Positions 8,134-16,652 of a stretch of 64,000 nucleotides of DNA are shown here, piece after piece (within the stretch, counting starts at the first letter, position 1; each line of letters opens with the position of its first letter). Source of the DNA: Legionella waltersii (lineage in GTDB: Bacteria > Pseudomonadota > Gammaproteobacteria > Legionellales > Legionellaceae); contig NZ_LNZB01000051.1 in NCBI RefSeq assembly GCF_001468085.1, forward strand, positions 366,668 through 430,667, in the 5' to 3' direction. Below the pieces are notes generated by a model. That model did no database searches. It worked only from the letters and a program-made list of their open reading frames with translations, and was not told the DNA's origin. A program made the position numbers and the translations under genes.

Positions 8134-8383
8134 AGCGGATAGCTCAGTATCCGCTTGCTGACGCGCGCGGCTCAGTCCACTCCCTGCTATGACTAGCATT
8201 TGATTCAAACAGCAAAGAAGGAACCGAGCCGCGCGCGTCAGCAAGCGGACCGACTCACTCCCTGCTGTGACTAGCATTTGATTCAGACAGCAAAGAAGGA
8301 ACCGAGCCGCGAGCGTAAGCAAGCGGAGCGATGCGGGCCGTATAGAAGAACCTAATGACACCGCTTAACGCAGCGCCATTAGG
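8134..8383 (-). repeat. GC-rich inverted-repeat element, copy A, with a 78-bp tandem duplication
   Basis: The space between 8081 and 8486 holds no gene; it is filled by a repeat. Reading on the minus strand it begins with a stem CCTAATG...CATTAGG (8351-8383), then GC-rich arms of the type CCGCTTGCTGACGCGCGC around a less GC-rich core, and ends at an AGCGGATA-N6-TATCCGCT dyad (8134-8155). The core plus one arm is present twice in tandem with a 78-base period (8178-8255 and 8256-8333), the two units differing at a few positions. The same element occurs once at 40296-40450 in the opposite orientation and a partial copy begins at 63953. Short frames through it (with the phrase ARGSVPSLL) are not believed to be genes. 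Confidence 0.8.
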
Positions 8384-8486
8384 TCGATTGATCCAACCTG
8401 CTTGCTTGAGCAAGGATTGAGGACAAAGCCAAAAATAGGGGAGAGTATGCCTTAAATCACTATGGAAAATCATGAGTGATTGCCCT

Positions 8487-10229
8487 TTATAATGTTAGGC
8501 TTGATTGTCGGTGTTGATAGCATTCAAAGGCTACCTTAGCTTGAGCTAAAAACGACTGATCACAATGAAGCACTTTGAATAAGTTAGACATTAATTGCGA
8601 AAACTCACTTTCTTCTTCCCAGAATGTATTGCTGTTCGCTTTTCTGAGTTCATCTTGTTTTGAGGCCATGAGTCCAATAAGAGTTAACTTTGAATCGTGT
8701 TGGGGTTTTGCCTTTAGTACGGCTATCAATTGCGTAATTTCTTTAGCAGCCTCATTGCTTGGTGATTTCTTGGGGTTTTCTTTAAGATAATCTTTAAATA
8801 ATACGATGTACTGGGCTTCTATGGTTTCAATTTCGTTTAAATAGTTTGCTGAATAGTGAGTGACCCATTTGGCCCAATCGGGTTGCATGGATTCAGCCAA
8901 TGAAAGACGTTGGACACGTGTTTCAACTTCTTTTTCTAAAATTGCTGCTTCATCGAGTCTTCCCAATTTAACCAGCATCCTTCCTAAGCCGCGTTTTGCT
9001 GAAAATGCATGATACGAATCTTCGTTTCCATATAATTCTACGGCTTTGCGGTAATTCTTTTCAGCCAAGTGATAATCATGTTCTTCAAACCGCTTCTTGG
9101 AGCCTAAATCCATGTAGGCATCTGCAATGAATAGGAATCCCTTTTTAAGCAGGGCCTCGAGATCCATCCATTTAATTTGAGCATGCTCTTCCGGAGTAAT
9201 ACGCTCTATATGCGTTTTAATGTCTCTATACAAGACCAAGGCTTCTTCTAGCTTTCCCGCTTTAATAAAAATAAGTCCTAAATTCCATTTTGTTGAACAG
9301 GCACCGTATAAGTCGTCATTTTCATACAACTCAATCGCTTTACGATAACTCTTCTCAGCTAAAGGATAATTCTGCTCCACGTTTCCATATTTGTGGCCTA
9401 AATCTAGATAAATGTCCTTAATGCTTTGAAGGTCGTCTTGAAGATCTGAATCAAGTGCCATCCAACTCTCGTCAGTACGTTCATCAGAGGTTAAGCGCGC
9501 TAAACGTGCCTTAACTTCTCCATAAAAAACTAAAGCGTCCTCTGGTCTTTTGAGTTTAATCAGCGTCAATACTAAATTCCGTTTTGCTGAAAAGGCAGTA
9601 TGCGAGTCTTCGCTTCCATAGAGTTCGACCGCTTTTCGATAACTGCGTTCGGCCAGGAGGTCATCTTTGTCAGTTGCGTATTGATTGCCTAGGGCGAGAT
9701 GAGCTGCTGCAATTCTTAGGGTCTCTTCTCTTTCAAGAGTATTTTCAGTGAGTCCGCTAATTTCACTATCCGGACGAGCTGCTCTAGCAAGCGCTCGTTC
9801 AGTTGGGGAAAGCAGCAATTGGCTTCTAGTTTGGTACATGAAGCTAAAGTCTGGGGGCGTGGTTTCTTCTCTAATAGAAACGTTGTTATCAAGTCTTTCT
9901 ATAAAAGTCACTTCTGCTTGTTCTGATGCAACTTCCTTTGTTTCTCTTTTAATCAATTCCTTTAAATTGACACCCCCTTTATCGATGTCCTTGCAAAGGG
10001 TTGTTAGAAATTCATGCAATTCCTTTAAGTTAGGTTGAACTTGGCCTAATTGAAAAATCAATTTTTGTCCAACCACTCTGTCGTATGGCTTTTGGATGAG
10101 GTACCGCTTAAATAACTCGAGCAAGGTGGTATTTGATTGGACGTAGTTCCAGAATTGGATGAATTTTTCAACCGTGAATTCAATTGCTTTTGCACTTGTT
10201 TTGCTGTCGAATTGTTTGCTTGAGTACAT
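8487..10229 (-). CDS. Tetratricopeptide-repeat protein (Sel1/Kinesin-light-chain-like TPR), effector-like
   Basis: A 580-residue soluble protein. The N-terminal ~130 residues are not recognised. Residues ~165-450 contain three long modules of about 85-95 residues that each hold a TPR pair with nearly the same wording: AERSYRKAVELYGSEDSHTA, AEKSYRKAIELYENDDLYGA and AEKNYRKAVELYGNEDSYHA, each followed by a second helix pair such as KRNLVLTLIKLKRPEDALVF. The spacing is like kinesin-light-chain or FleS-type TPRs, which bind peptides. The C-terminal ~120 residues look helical. No signal peptide or membrane segment. Solo gene. A host-directed role is plausible in Legionella but is only inference. 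Confidence 0.7.
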   Translation of the reverse strand: MYSSKQFDSKTSAKAIEFTVEKFIQFWNYVQSNTTLLELFKRYLIQKPYDRVVGQKLIFQLGQVQPNLKELHEFLTTLCKDIDKGGVNLKELIKRETKEVASEQAEVTFIERLDNNVSIREETTPPDFSFMYQTRSQLLLSPTERALARAARPDSEISGLTENTLEREETLRIAAAHLALGNQYATDKDDLLAERSYRKAVELYGSEDSHTAFSAKRNLVLTLIKLKRPEDALVFYGEVKARLARLTSDERTDESWMALDSDLQDDLQSIKDIYLDLGHKYGNVEQNYPLAEKSYRKAIELYENDDLYGACSTKWNLGLIFIKAGKLEEALVLYRDIKTHIERITPEEHAQIKWMDLEALLKKGFLFIADAYMDLGSKKRFEEHDYHLAEKNYRKAVELYGNEDSYHAFSAKRGLGRMLVKLGRLDEAAILEKEVETRVQRLSLAESMQPDWAKWVTHYSANYLNEIETIEAQYIVLFKDYLKENPKKSPSNEAAKEITQLIAVLKAKPQHDSKLTLIGLMASKQDELRKANSNTFWEEESEFSQLMSNLFKVLHCDQSFLAQAKVAFECYQHRQSSLTL

Positions 10230-10332
10230 GGTTGATTAGCTTCCAATTTGATTGGGGGCGTGTATTGTAGGTTAAAAATTAATCAGATTCAAGGTTTGTA
10301 ACCAAATTATCCTACTTTGAGGGCAAGGTTTT

Positions 10333-11067
10333 TCAGAAGGACGCATTGTATATTTGCAGGTAGGTTCCGTCCTTCTCCATGCTCATCAATGCCTCATTAA
10401 TTTGATCCATTAGATCAGTATTGTTTAGTTTGGACATAATGCCATAGCCTACTGCAATTGGATATGGTTTTCCGACCAACTTGTGTTCATGGAAGTTAGT
10501 GACCCAAAACTGAGCTTGTTCGGTGTTAGTAACAACGGCATCCACTTGCTGAGATACCAAGCTATTCAGTAAATCCAAGGTATTATTGTATTTCTTTAAT
10601 TGCACGTCATTGGCAAATAACTCGGTAACATAAGATTCAACAGGGGAGTTTAAAAATACACCTATATTCTTACCCTTAAAGTCTTCGATGCTGTGATAAT
10701 TGCTGTTGGCATTAGTAACAAACTGTACTTCACTTGTTTTGTAGGGAAGGCTAAATAAAAACGCTTGACTTCTTTCGGGTGTTATATCGATGGATGCAAT
10801 TGCCAAATCAATTTGACCTGAATTTAACATCTCGGGAATTTGGTTAAAAAACATAGCCTTATATTCACATTCCGCCTCGATTCGCTTACAAATTTCATTC
10901 ATTAAGTCGATATCAAAGCCAAAAAATTGTTGAGTATGTATTTTTTCAGATTCTATTTCAAAGGGGGGGTTATAGGACAAGGTGCCTATGGTCAATTTAA
11001 GTGCATAGGCGTTAAGCATGGGAGCAATGATCGTTATCAAAAAGAGAACTAAGCGATATTTTCTCAT
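10333..11067 (-). CDS. Amino-acid ABC transporter periplasmic substrate-binding protein (SBP family 3)
   Basis: A 244-residue protein with a signal peptide (MRKYRLVLFLITIIAPMLNA) followed by a family-3 solute-binding domain: LTIGTLSYNPPFEIESE, then FFGFDIDLMNEICKRIEAEC, IDLAIASIDITPERSQAFLF (the G/S-I-T-x-T/P-x-R motif) and the hinge GKNIGVFLNSPVESYVTEL. These residues line the ligand pocket for the alpha-amino and carboxylate groups. The best guess is a basic or polar amino acid such as arginine or glutamine. No permease or ATPase gene is adjacent, so it is an orphan binding protein here; it may serve a transporter encoded elsewhere. Confidence 0.85.
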   Translation of the reverse strand: MRKYRLVLFLITIIAPMLNAYALKLTIGTLSYNPPFEIESEKIHTQQFFGFDIDLMNEICKRIEAECEYKAMFFNQIPEMLNSGQIDLAIASIDITPERSQAFLFSLPYKTSEVQFVTNANSNYHSIEDFKGKNIGVFLNSPVESYVTELFANDVQLKKYNNTLDLLNSLVSQQVDAVVTNTEQAQFWVTNFHEHKLVGKPYPIAVGYGIMSKLNNTDLMDQINEALMSMEKDGTYLQIYNASF

Positions 11068-11188
11068 TTGTTATTCTTGCTTTGTTATTTCTACCTTAAT
11101 TTTAGACGTAAAAGTGGAAAAATTGAAATCAATCGGATCAATTATTGCCATACAGTGGTCACAGTCGATAACTTTTCAGCCACATGGC

Positions 11189-12448
11189 TTAATCGGTTAA
11201 ACGACGACTTGTTCCTTCACCTTTCGATTCACGTTCACTTTTGGAGTTAGACGGAAAAATTCGTTCAATGGTTTCTTTGTAAAAACTACTGAGTTTTTGT
11301 TTTCCGTGCGCTAACCAAGTATTATCAAACTTAGAGCGAAACTCTATACCTAGCACTTTTTTATCACTGAGCATTGTATCTAGCGTTTCGATGGAATTAT
11401 GCTTTCTCCAAAAATTTCTAAGAGCGGTAAACATCGCTGCTCCTGACGTAGATACAGTTAGACTTTTTCGATCAGGGGGTGGTGATTCGGAAGTGGCATC
11501 TGCATGTGTTGTTTTTACGGGTTCGGGAAATCGTTTAACTTGCATTGTGTTTACAACGGTAGTTTTATCTTTATCCATCTCTTTATAGCTATTGATTGCT
11601 ATGCGAATAGCATCTCTAGTCACCTCATGATTAGCAGTTGTACCCATAACGTCGTTGCAACCGACTACATTGACTATCCTTAAATGCTCACCGTCAGTCA
11701 AATAAGGTTGTAATTCAAAATTTCCTCGAATCCCAAGGCAGGAGCTTTCTTGTTGTAATGATGGTGGAGGTTTTTTGGCTGCGACTCTTTCCTCATAGGC
11801 CTTTAAATCTTTTTGGTATTGTTTAATAGCGAGTTTATTTTGTCGTTCTATTTCCCTCCTGGTCCCTGGAGGATCAGTTGGTAGGGGCTCCATTTTATTT
11901 GGTTGAGTCGGGCGGTTAATTTGTGGAAACTCTGTGTCTGCATCCAAATAGAATCCCCCTTCTTGGCGAAGTATTTCTATTCGAAGAAAATCGGAAGCAG
12001 CTGCTAAATTCTTAAAGCCTACTCGTTCCCTATCCACACAATCCCAAAAATCTTTTGCTCGATCTTCCCCTTTTTGTAAAGGAAAATCTGGATCCGATCC
12101 CTTATAATAGGAGTCGGCATTGTCGCCGTACATCCTTGATTTTAACCCCTCAATAGTACGAACTTTTATACCTAGAACTTTATCTAAGCTGTCATTAGAA
12201 ACGGCTAAATCACTTCCATGTAAATTTTTATGCATATGATTTAATGGCTTGCGATAATTGTCCTCGTTATCTACCCAAACATTCAATTCATACCCACTCA
12301 GTTTAGCCACTTGGGCTAATCCAAGTATTGATTTTAAATATTTTTCGGGTATTGGTCCCCCAATCCATATGAAATGAATTTTTTTAGGGATAGGGATTTT
12401 AGAAGATTCCTGTTTAGTGTACATAGACATCATTTCTACGTGATTCAT
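11189..12448 (-). CDS. TcdA/TcdB-type glycosyltransferase with DXD motif, effector-like
   Basis: A 419-residue protein. It starts with the fold signature PKKIHFIWIGGPIPEKYL (residues ~21-38) found in sugar-binding-region DXD glycosyltransferases and large clostridial toxins, and has the catalytic YLDADTEF with D169 and D171 to bind Mn-UDP-sugar, preceded by ASDFLRIEILRQEGG, the helix that carries conserved Asp and Arg. Between ~180 and 235 there is a proline- and charge-rich insertion. The C-terminal tail is rich in Ser, Arg, Glu and Lys. In Legionella such enzymes are often Dot/Icm effectors that glycosylate host proteins; that role is inferred. It lies 102 bases downstream of dacB on the same strand. 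A TATACT very close to the start suggests its own promoter and leaves the exact start open. Confidence 0.75.
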   Translation of the reverse strand: MNHVEMMSMYTKQESSKIPIPKKIHFIWIGGPIPEKYLKSILGLAQVAKLSGYELNVWVDNEDNYRKPLNHMHKNLHGSDLAVSNDSLDKVLGIKVRTIEGLKSRMYGDNADSYYKGSDPDFPLQKGEDRAKDFWDCVDRERVGFKNLAAASDFLRIEILRQEGGFYLDADTEFPQINRPTQPNKMEPLPTDPPGTRREIERQNKLAIKQYQKDLKAYEERVAAKKPPPSLQQESSCLGIRGNFELQPYLTDGEHLRIVNVVGCNDVMGTTANHEVTRDAIRIAINSYKEMDKDKTTVVNTMQVKRFPEPVKTTHADATSESPPPDRKSLTVSTSGAAMFTALRNFWRKHNSIETLDTMLSDKKVLGIEFRSKFDNTWLAHGKQKLSSFYKETIERIFPSNSKSERESKGEGTSRRLTD

Positions 12449-12550
12449 TTTAGTATAGCTTATTTAAAAGCCTTCCGGTGCATGCGTGCAGACCTATAAC
12501 GTTGTAGGTGGAGTTATTCTTAGTCTAAGTGGGATAGTACAACACCTTGC

Positions 12551-13957
12551 TCAATCCAGCTTGTCTACATAGAGCTCATTCACAACAGCTAACAATATTT
12601 TCTCTTCTAGTCCTTTTGCTTTATCGATGGGTTGATTGATTCCATTAATAATGATTGAAAAAATAAATGATTTTTCTTCGGGTTTAATGATGTATCCTGA
12701 CAAGGAAGAGACATCATGCATTGTGCCAGTTTTGGCATAGACTCTCTTTTCTAAGATCGTTTTTTTCATTCTATCTTTTAATGTCCCGGATACTCCAGAC
12801 TGAGGTAAAGTCGTTAAAAAAAGATCTCGCATCTTTTGATCTTGGTAGAGATCATTTAATAAAGTCACGATTTGCAGTGCAGAAACTAAATTATATCGTG
12901 TACCAATACCATCCGCTAATTCAAGTTGCTTCATATCAAGGTGGGTGTTTTGAGTTAGAATTTGTTTTATAGCAAATGCTCCTTGTTTGTAAGTCGCCTC
13001 TTTAGTTAAAGAATAAGCCAATTGCTTCATTAAACTGCTTGCATACAAATTATCTGATTCTAATAGCATATGACTAACCACTTGTTTGAGATCAGCTGAT
13101 TGCAGCGCAATAATTTGGGTAGCCTGGGCTGGTAAGTGGCCCGTACGAATTGTGCCATGCAGTGTAATGCCTTGTTCTGCTAGAGACTTTTTGATTATGG
13201 ATTTGGCAAGTAAGCTAGGATTGGGTATTGCTAGCTGCAAGGTTTTCGGATCCTTTTGTTGTGCTAAGCAACCAAAAAGCCTTAATGTATTATTGGGCTT
13301 GATCTCAATATTCAACCCACAATGGTTTTTTTCCTCTTCCTTATCCACGGTTCGTAATTGATTGATAATTGTTAAGCCATTTTCTTCCTTATCCGCTTTA
13401 ATGAGTACGGGATCTCCTAATTCTTTACCACTGATAAACTGGTATGACGCAGCATTACCATTTAATATGACTGCTGAATCAGGGGCACTGTAATACCAAC
13501 CTAAATCATCATAGGAGGTTCCACCTGGATAATAAGGCGATTGAAAGCGCGATACATCTAAAATAAAATCACCTTTTATTTCGCGTACCCCCTTTTCTTT
13601 TAATGTCAGTATTAACCCTTTTAAATCATCGATAGTTAAGGTCGGGGAGCCGCTAAAGCGAATATAATAATCATGGTTTAATTGCGATAAAGTAGTTAGA
13701 AAACGATAATCCGGCGGAAAATGATAAAAAGTAGCTGCTGCTGTAAACAATTTCATGTTACTCGCAGGAGACAATAATTTGTCGGCATTTTTGCGGTAAA
13801 TGATTTGACCGGATTCAGCGTCTTGAATTAAAACTCCAATAGTAGCGTAAGGGAATTCATTGCGTATTAGTTCATCTATTTTTGTGGATAATGATTGGGT
13901 ATAAACAGGATTAGTTATTGCTGATAGAAGAACACTAAGAATAAGTATAAGCCGCAT
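12551..13957 (-). CDS. dacB: D-alanyl-D-alanine carboxypeptidase/endopeptidase, PBP4 family (peptidase S13)
   Basis: A 468-residue periplasmic penicillin-binding protein. After a signal peptide come the three active-site motifs of the S13 family: SxxK as S66-N-M-K69 (in LLSPASNMKLFT), SxN as SDN in MLLESDNLYASSLMKQ, and KTG in RVYAKTGTMHDVSSLSGY. Length matches E. coli DacB (477). It trims D-Ala from peptidoglycan stem peptides and cleaves cross-links during growth and division. The LADGIGTRYN segment is usually LxDGSGLSR in the family, so this part is slightly diverged. The gene is followed by the glycosyltransferase gene after 102 bases. Confidence 0.92.
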   Translation of the reverse strand: MRLILILSVLLSAITNPVYTQSLSTKIDELIRNEFPYATIGVLIQDAESGQIIYRKNADKLLSPASNMKLFTAAATFYHFPPDYRFLTTLSQLNHDYYIRFSGSPTLTIDDLKGLILTLKEKGVREIKGDFILDVSRFQSPYYPGGTSYDDLGWYYSAPDSAVILNGNAASYQFISGKELGDPVLIKADKEENGLTIINQLRTVDKEEEKNHCGLNIEIKPNNTLRLFGCLAQQKDPKTLQLAIPNPSLLAKSIIKKSLAEQGITLHGTIRTGHLPAQATQIIALQSADLKQVVSHMLLESDNLYASSLMKQLAYSLTKEATYKQGAFAIKQILTQNTHLDMKQLELADGIGTRYNLVSALQIVTLLNDLYQDQKMRDLFLTTLPQSGVSGTLKDRMKKTILEKRVYAKTGTMHDVSSLSGYIIKPEEKSFIFSIIINGINQPIDKAKGLEEKILLAVVNELYVDKLD

Positions 13958-14157
13958 GACGATTTTTCCGAAAACCCTAAATCAATTTGCCAAAGTATAA
14001 CCCATCCATAAGGGTTGTGTTACCCGCTATCTAACTTCTAGCCTTTTCAGGCGCATTTTGTTTAGCTCATCCTAGGGGTGTTGTTTCTTGGTCGCCATAT
14101 GCATTCCAAATCAATGAATATGCTATCCTTATAATGACTGATTCATTGGACTGTCTT

Positions 14158-14730
14158 ATGAATTATATCGTGACCCAACAGTATGCTAGAGGCGAAGAAA
14201 AACCAATCGCTGCGTTTAACGATTTAAATGAAGCCATGCTTTTTTTAACAAAAAAATCATCCAAAGATGATGAAGAAAGTAAAAAAATCATTTATAGACT
14301 ATTCGATGATCAAGGATTACGGTTTGAATTAAATGAAGAGAACATTTCTATTTCGAATGCCAAATACGCAGACGCTAACGGTGATTTTACCTATCCAATC
14401 CCATTTATTTTCCAAGTCATGATTCAAACCAATCTTGGTTCAGAACGAACAATGGTCGCACAATTTAATGATGTAAATGATGCTAAACTATTTGTGCTTT
14501 GCCAATTTGAATTCAACAAGACGATTCATGATAACGATTTGTTTTTAATTTTTAAGGGTAAAGTTTTAATTGATTCCGCAAATAAAACCATCATTGCAAA
14601 TCGAAAAAAAGAATCGAGCGGGACAGGATCAAACTATACACTAAGCCCTTTATCAACGAGACCAACTCCTGGCGGTGGCCCTGCTGATTATTGGGTTGAG
14701 AACAGAGAGGACGATGAAAATAGTCAATAG
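14158..14730 (+). CDS. Hypothetical protein made of two copies of a ~70-residue domain
   Basis: The start is set at the ATG at 14158 (190 residues); a more upstream ATG at 14134 overlaps a TATAAT (14130-14135) that looks like the -10 box. The protein has an internal duplication: NYIVTQQYARGEEKPIAAFN followed by DLNEAMLFLTKK and later IYRLFDDQGLRFEL in the first half, and FQVMIQTNLGSERTMVAQFN followed by DVNDAKLFVLCQ and later LFLIFKGKVLIDS in the second. Each copy looks like a small alpha/beta unit. The C-terminal ~35 residues are Gly/Pro/Ser-rich with an acidic end. No family recognised, no signal peptide. Confidence 0.6.
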   Translation: MNYIVTQQYARGEEKPIAAFNDLNEAMLFLTKKSSKDDEESKKIIYRLFDDQGLRFELNEENISISNAKYADANGDFTYPIPFIFQVMIQTNLGSERTMVAQFNDVNDAKLFVLCQFEFNKTIHDNDLFLIFKGKVLIDSANKTIIANRKKESSGTGSNYTLSPLSTRPTPGGGPADYWVENREDDENSQ

Positions 14731-14828
14731 TGAGTTGAGTTAGTTTCGCCCAACATGATTCTTTACTCTGTCATTCGCCTCAATGTGATATCATTTCATT
14801 CTTTTACAGTTAGCCTGGAGACCGTGTT

Positions 14829-15581
14829 TTGCTGACTAACCGCATTGATCTTCGTTCTTATCGAACGGAAAGTTGTAGTCATGCGCACGACTTTGCCCAA
14901 TTCGTGTTGCCTGTTACAGGCTCTATGGAGCTTGAAGTGGGTAATTATTCTGGTCTCGTTAATGACGATATTGGCGTGTATATTGCACCCAATGACGTAC
15001 ACTGTTTTGCTGGAAGTCAAAATAATCGATTCTTAGTGATTGATGTGAATCCTAAAAACCAACCTCATGATGGTCATTTTGAGTCAGCTACTCTGCATTT
15101 AACGACTAGTACCAAAAAACTTATTCAATTCGTCCATCATTACCTAGAGAACAACGAAAGAGATTTTTTTACAGATTCCCTCGTTAATCAACTGGTGTTT
15201 CATTTTGCGGTAAACTCATTTTCACCAGAGCAAGACTCCCTTGTTATGAAGGCAAAACAGTGGATTGATTTGTATTTTGCATACTCCGTGGATGTGACTA
15301 AAGTGGCCAAGCATTGTTATTTGAGCGTCAGTCAGTTGCAGCGCCGGTTTAAACAAGCGATGGGTTGTAGCATTGCAGAATATTGGCGGATGAGAAAATT
15401 ACACCATGCAAAGAGGTTACTGGCCCAAAGAAATCTGTCCATTGAAGCCATCGCATTCGCACTTGGATATGAAAATTTACCTGCATTTAGTCGTCGATTC
15501 AGTAAAGTATTCGGAACATCACCGTCTCAATGGAGAACCAAAGCGCTATCGGCAAAGAAAATGCACGAAATGGATAACTAA
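14829..15581 (+). CDS. AraC-family transcriptional regulator
   Basis: A 250-residue regulator starting from TTG at 14829, which follows a GGAG Shine-Dalgarno at good spacing; no ATG lies near. The N-terminal half is a cupin-type sensing domain (SHAHDFAQFVLPVTGSMELE, with the His pair typical of AraC cupins). The C-terminal ~100 residues hold the double helix-turn-helix: VTKVAKHCYLSVSQLQRRFK and SIEAIAFALGYENLPAFSRR, closing with FGTSPSQWR, the family signature. Sixty bases upstream of a codirectional EamA exporter, which it probably controls in response to the substrate. Confidence 0.88.
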   Translation: MLTNRIDLRSYRTESCSHAHDFAQFVLPVTGSMELEVGNYSGLVNDDIGVYIAPNDVHCFAGSQNNRFLVIDVNPKNQPHDGHFESATLHLTTSTKKLIQFVHHYLENNERDFFTDSLVNQLVFHFAVNSFSPEQDSLVMKAKQWIDLYFAYSVDVTKVAKHCYLSVSQLQRRFKQAMGCSIAEYWRMRKLHHAKRLLAQRNLSIEAIAFALGYENLPAFSRRFSKVFGTSPSQWRTKALSAKKMHEMDN

Positions 15582-15643
15582 CTTTTAGTTTGCAAGAGAT
15601 AAACTAGACGCTTATTTGATGGTATTGATCTAAAAAGATCGAG

Positions 15644-16555
15644 ATGGGTGTTGAAGTGAGTAAATCCAATTCTTTTCTACAAGGCATGCTATTTCTTATT
15701 CTTGCACAGACAATGGTAGGCGTGAATATTGTCTTTTCCAAATACGTGCTTTCGTCAATTCCTATTCTTTTTATATTAGCGCTCCGTTTTTCATTGGCTG
15801 CTGTTATTTTATTGCCATTGCACTGGTTATCACCGGCAAAGAAATTACCGGTTTACTCTTATTTTTCCCGATTAAAACGAAGAGATTGGTTTTTTATTTT
15901 TGCCCAGGCTTTGTCGGCCGGTGTCCTGTTTAATGTCATGATCTTATGGGGGTTAAATTATACCGATGCCAATGTGGCTGGAATTATAACCAGTGCATTA
16001 CCTGCAATTATTGCGGTGATGTCATGGATCATTCTTGGGGAGAAAATATCAGGTAAAAAAGCCATTTGCGTTGGTTTTGCTACTCTTGGGTTAGTTGTTA
16101 TAGCTTATGAAAAGCTCAACGGTATCAAAGCCACGCATTCATTTTTGGGGGATTCTCTTGTTTTAGTATCCCTCTTGCCTGAGGCGACCTATTACCTATT
16201 AAGTAAAATGCATGGTAACACTCTGCCAGTTTTTTTAATGTCGTCCTTGCTTAATGGGATTAATGCCATTGCATTGTTATTTTGCCTAAGCTTTACAGCA
16301 TGGGATGGTTTATCCATTCAGCCTATGGACTGGGTCATTTTAATCCTCTTGGGCTTGAGTTCAGGTCTTTTTTATGTGTTTTGGTATTTTGGATGCCAGA
16401 AAGTAGATGGAGTTCTAACTTCATTATCAACGGCTGTGATGCCCATAGCAACGGTTATTATTGCGTGGATAATTCTTGGGGAGCGGTTGACAACTGGACA
16501 AACGGTTGGGATGGGGATGGTCCTATTATCTATTGTTATCTGTGCTAATCGTTGA
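15644..16555 (+). CDS. EamA/DMT-family transporter (RhaT-like), ten membrane segments
   Basis: A 303-residue inner-membrane protein made of two EamA repeats, each with five membrane helices. The first repeat begins QGMLFLILAQTMVGVNIVFS and contains the conserved NYTDANVAGIITSALPAIIA and WIILGEKIS; the second ends with STAVMPIATVIIAWIILGER. The paired W-I-I-L-G-E segments at the end of each repeat mark the internal duplication of the family. Substrates in the family are amino acids, nucleosides or other metabolites; none can be named here. Encoded just after the AraC regulator in the same direction. Confidence 0.85.
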   Translation: MGVEVSKSNSFLQGMLFLILAQTMVGVNIVFSKYVLSSIPILFILALRFSLAAVILLPLHWLSPAKKLPVYSYFSRLKRRDWFFIFAQALSAGVLFNVMILWGLNYTDANVAGIITSALPAIIAVMSWIILGEKISGKKAICVGFATLGLVVIAYEKLNGIKATHSFLGDSLVLVSLLPEATYYLLSKMHGNTLPVFLMSSLLNGINAIALLFCLSFTAWDGLSIQPMDWVILILLGLSSGLFYVFWYFGCQKVDGVLTSLSTAVMPIATVIIAWIILGERLTTGQTVGMGMVLLSIVICANR

Positions 16556-16652
16556 AGTACCTAAAAATGTGCCCATCCTCTAAAAATGAATAAAATATCG
16601 CTGGGTCGTGATTTTCATGAGTTCTATACAACATCAAAAATAAGATAGACAA

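Noticed and set aside
8134..8383. CRISPR array
   Set aside because: The repeated units are 78 bases, only two, with inverted arms and no spacer pattern; no cas gene is present.
8113..8473. Short frames through the GC-rich repeat that contain ARGSVPSLL
   Set aside because: They follow the repeat in both orientations, have no ribosome-binding site, and the same wording reappears at 40212-40493 only because the DNA is repeated.
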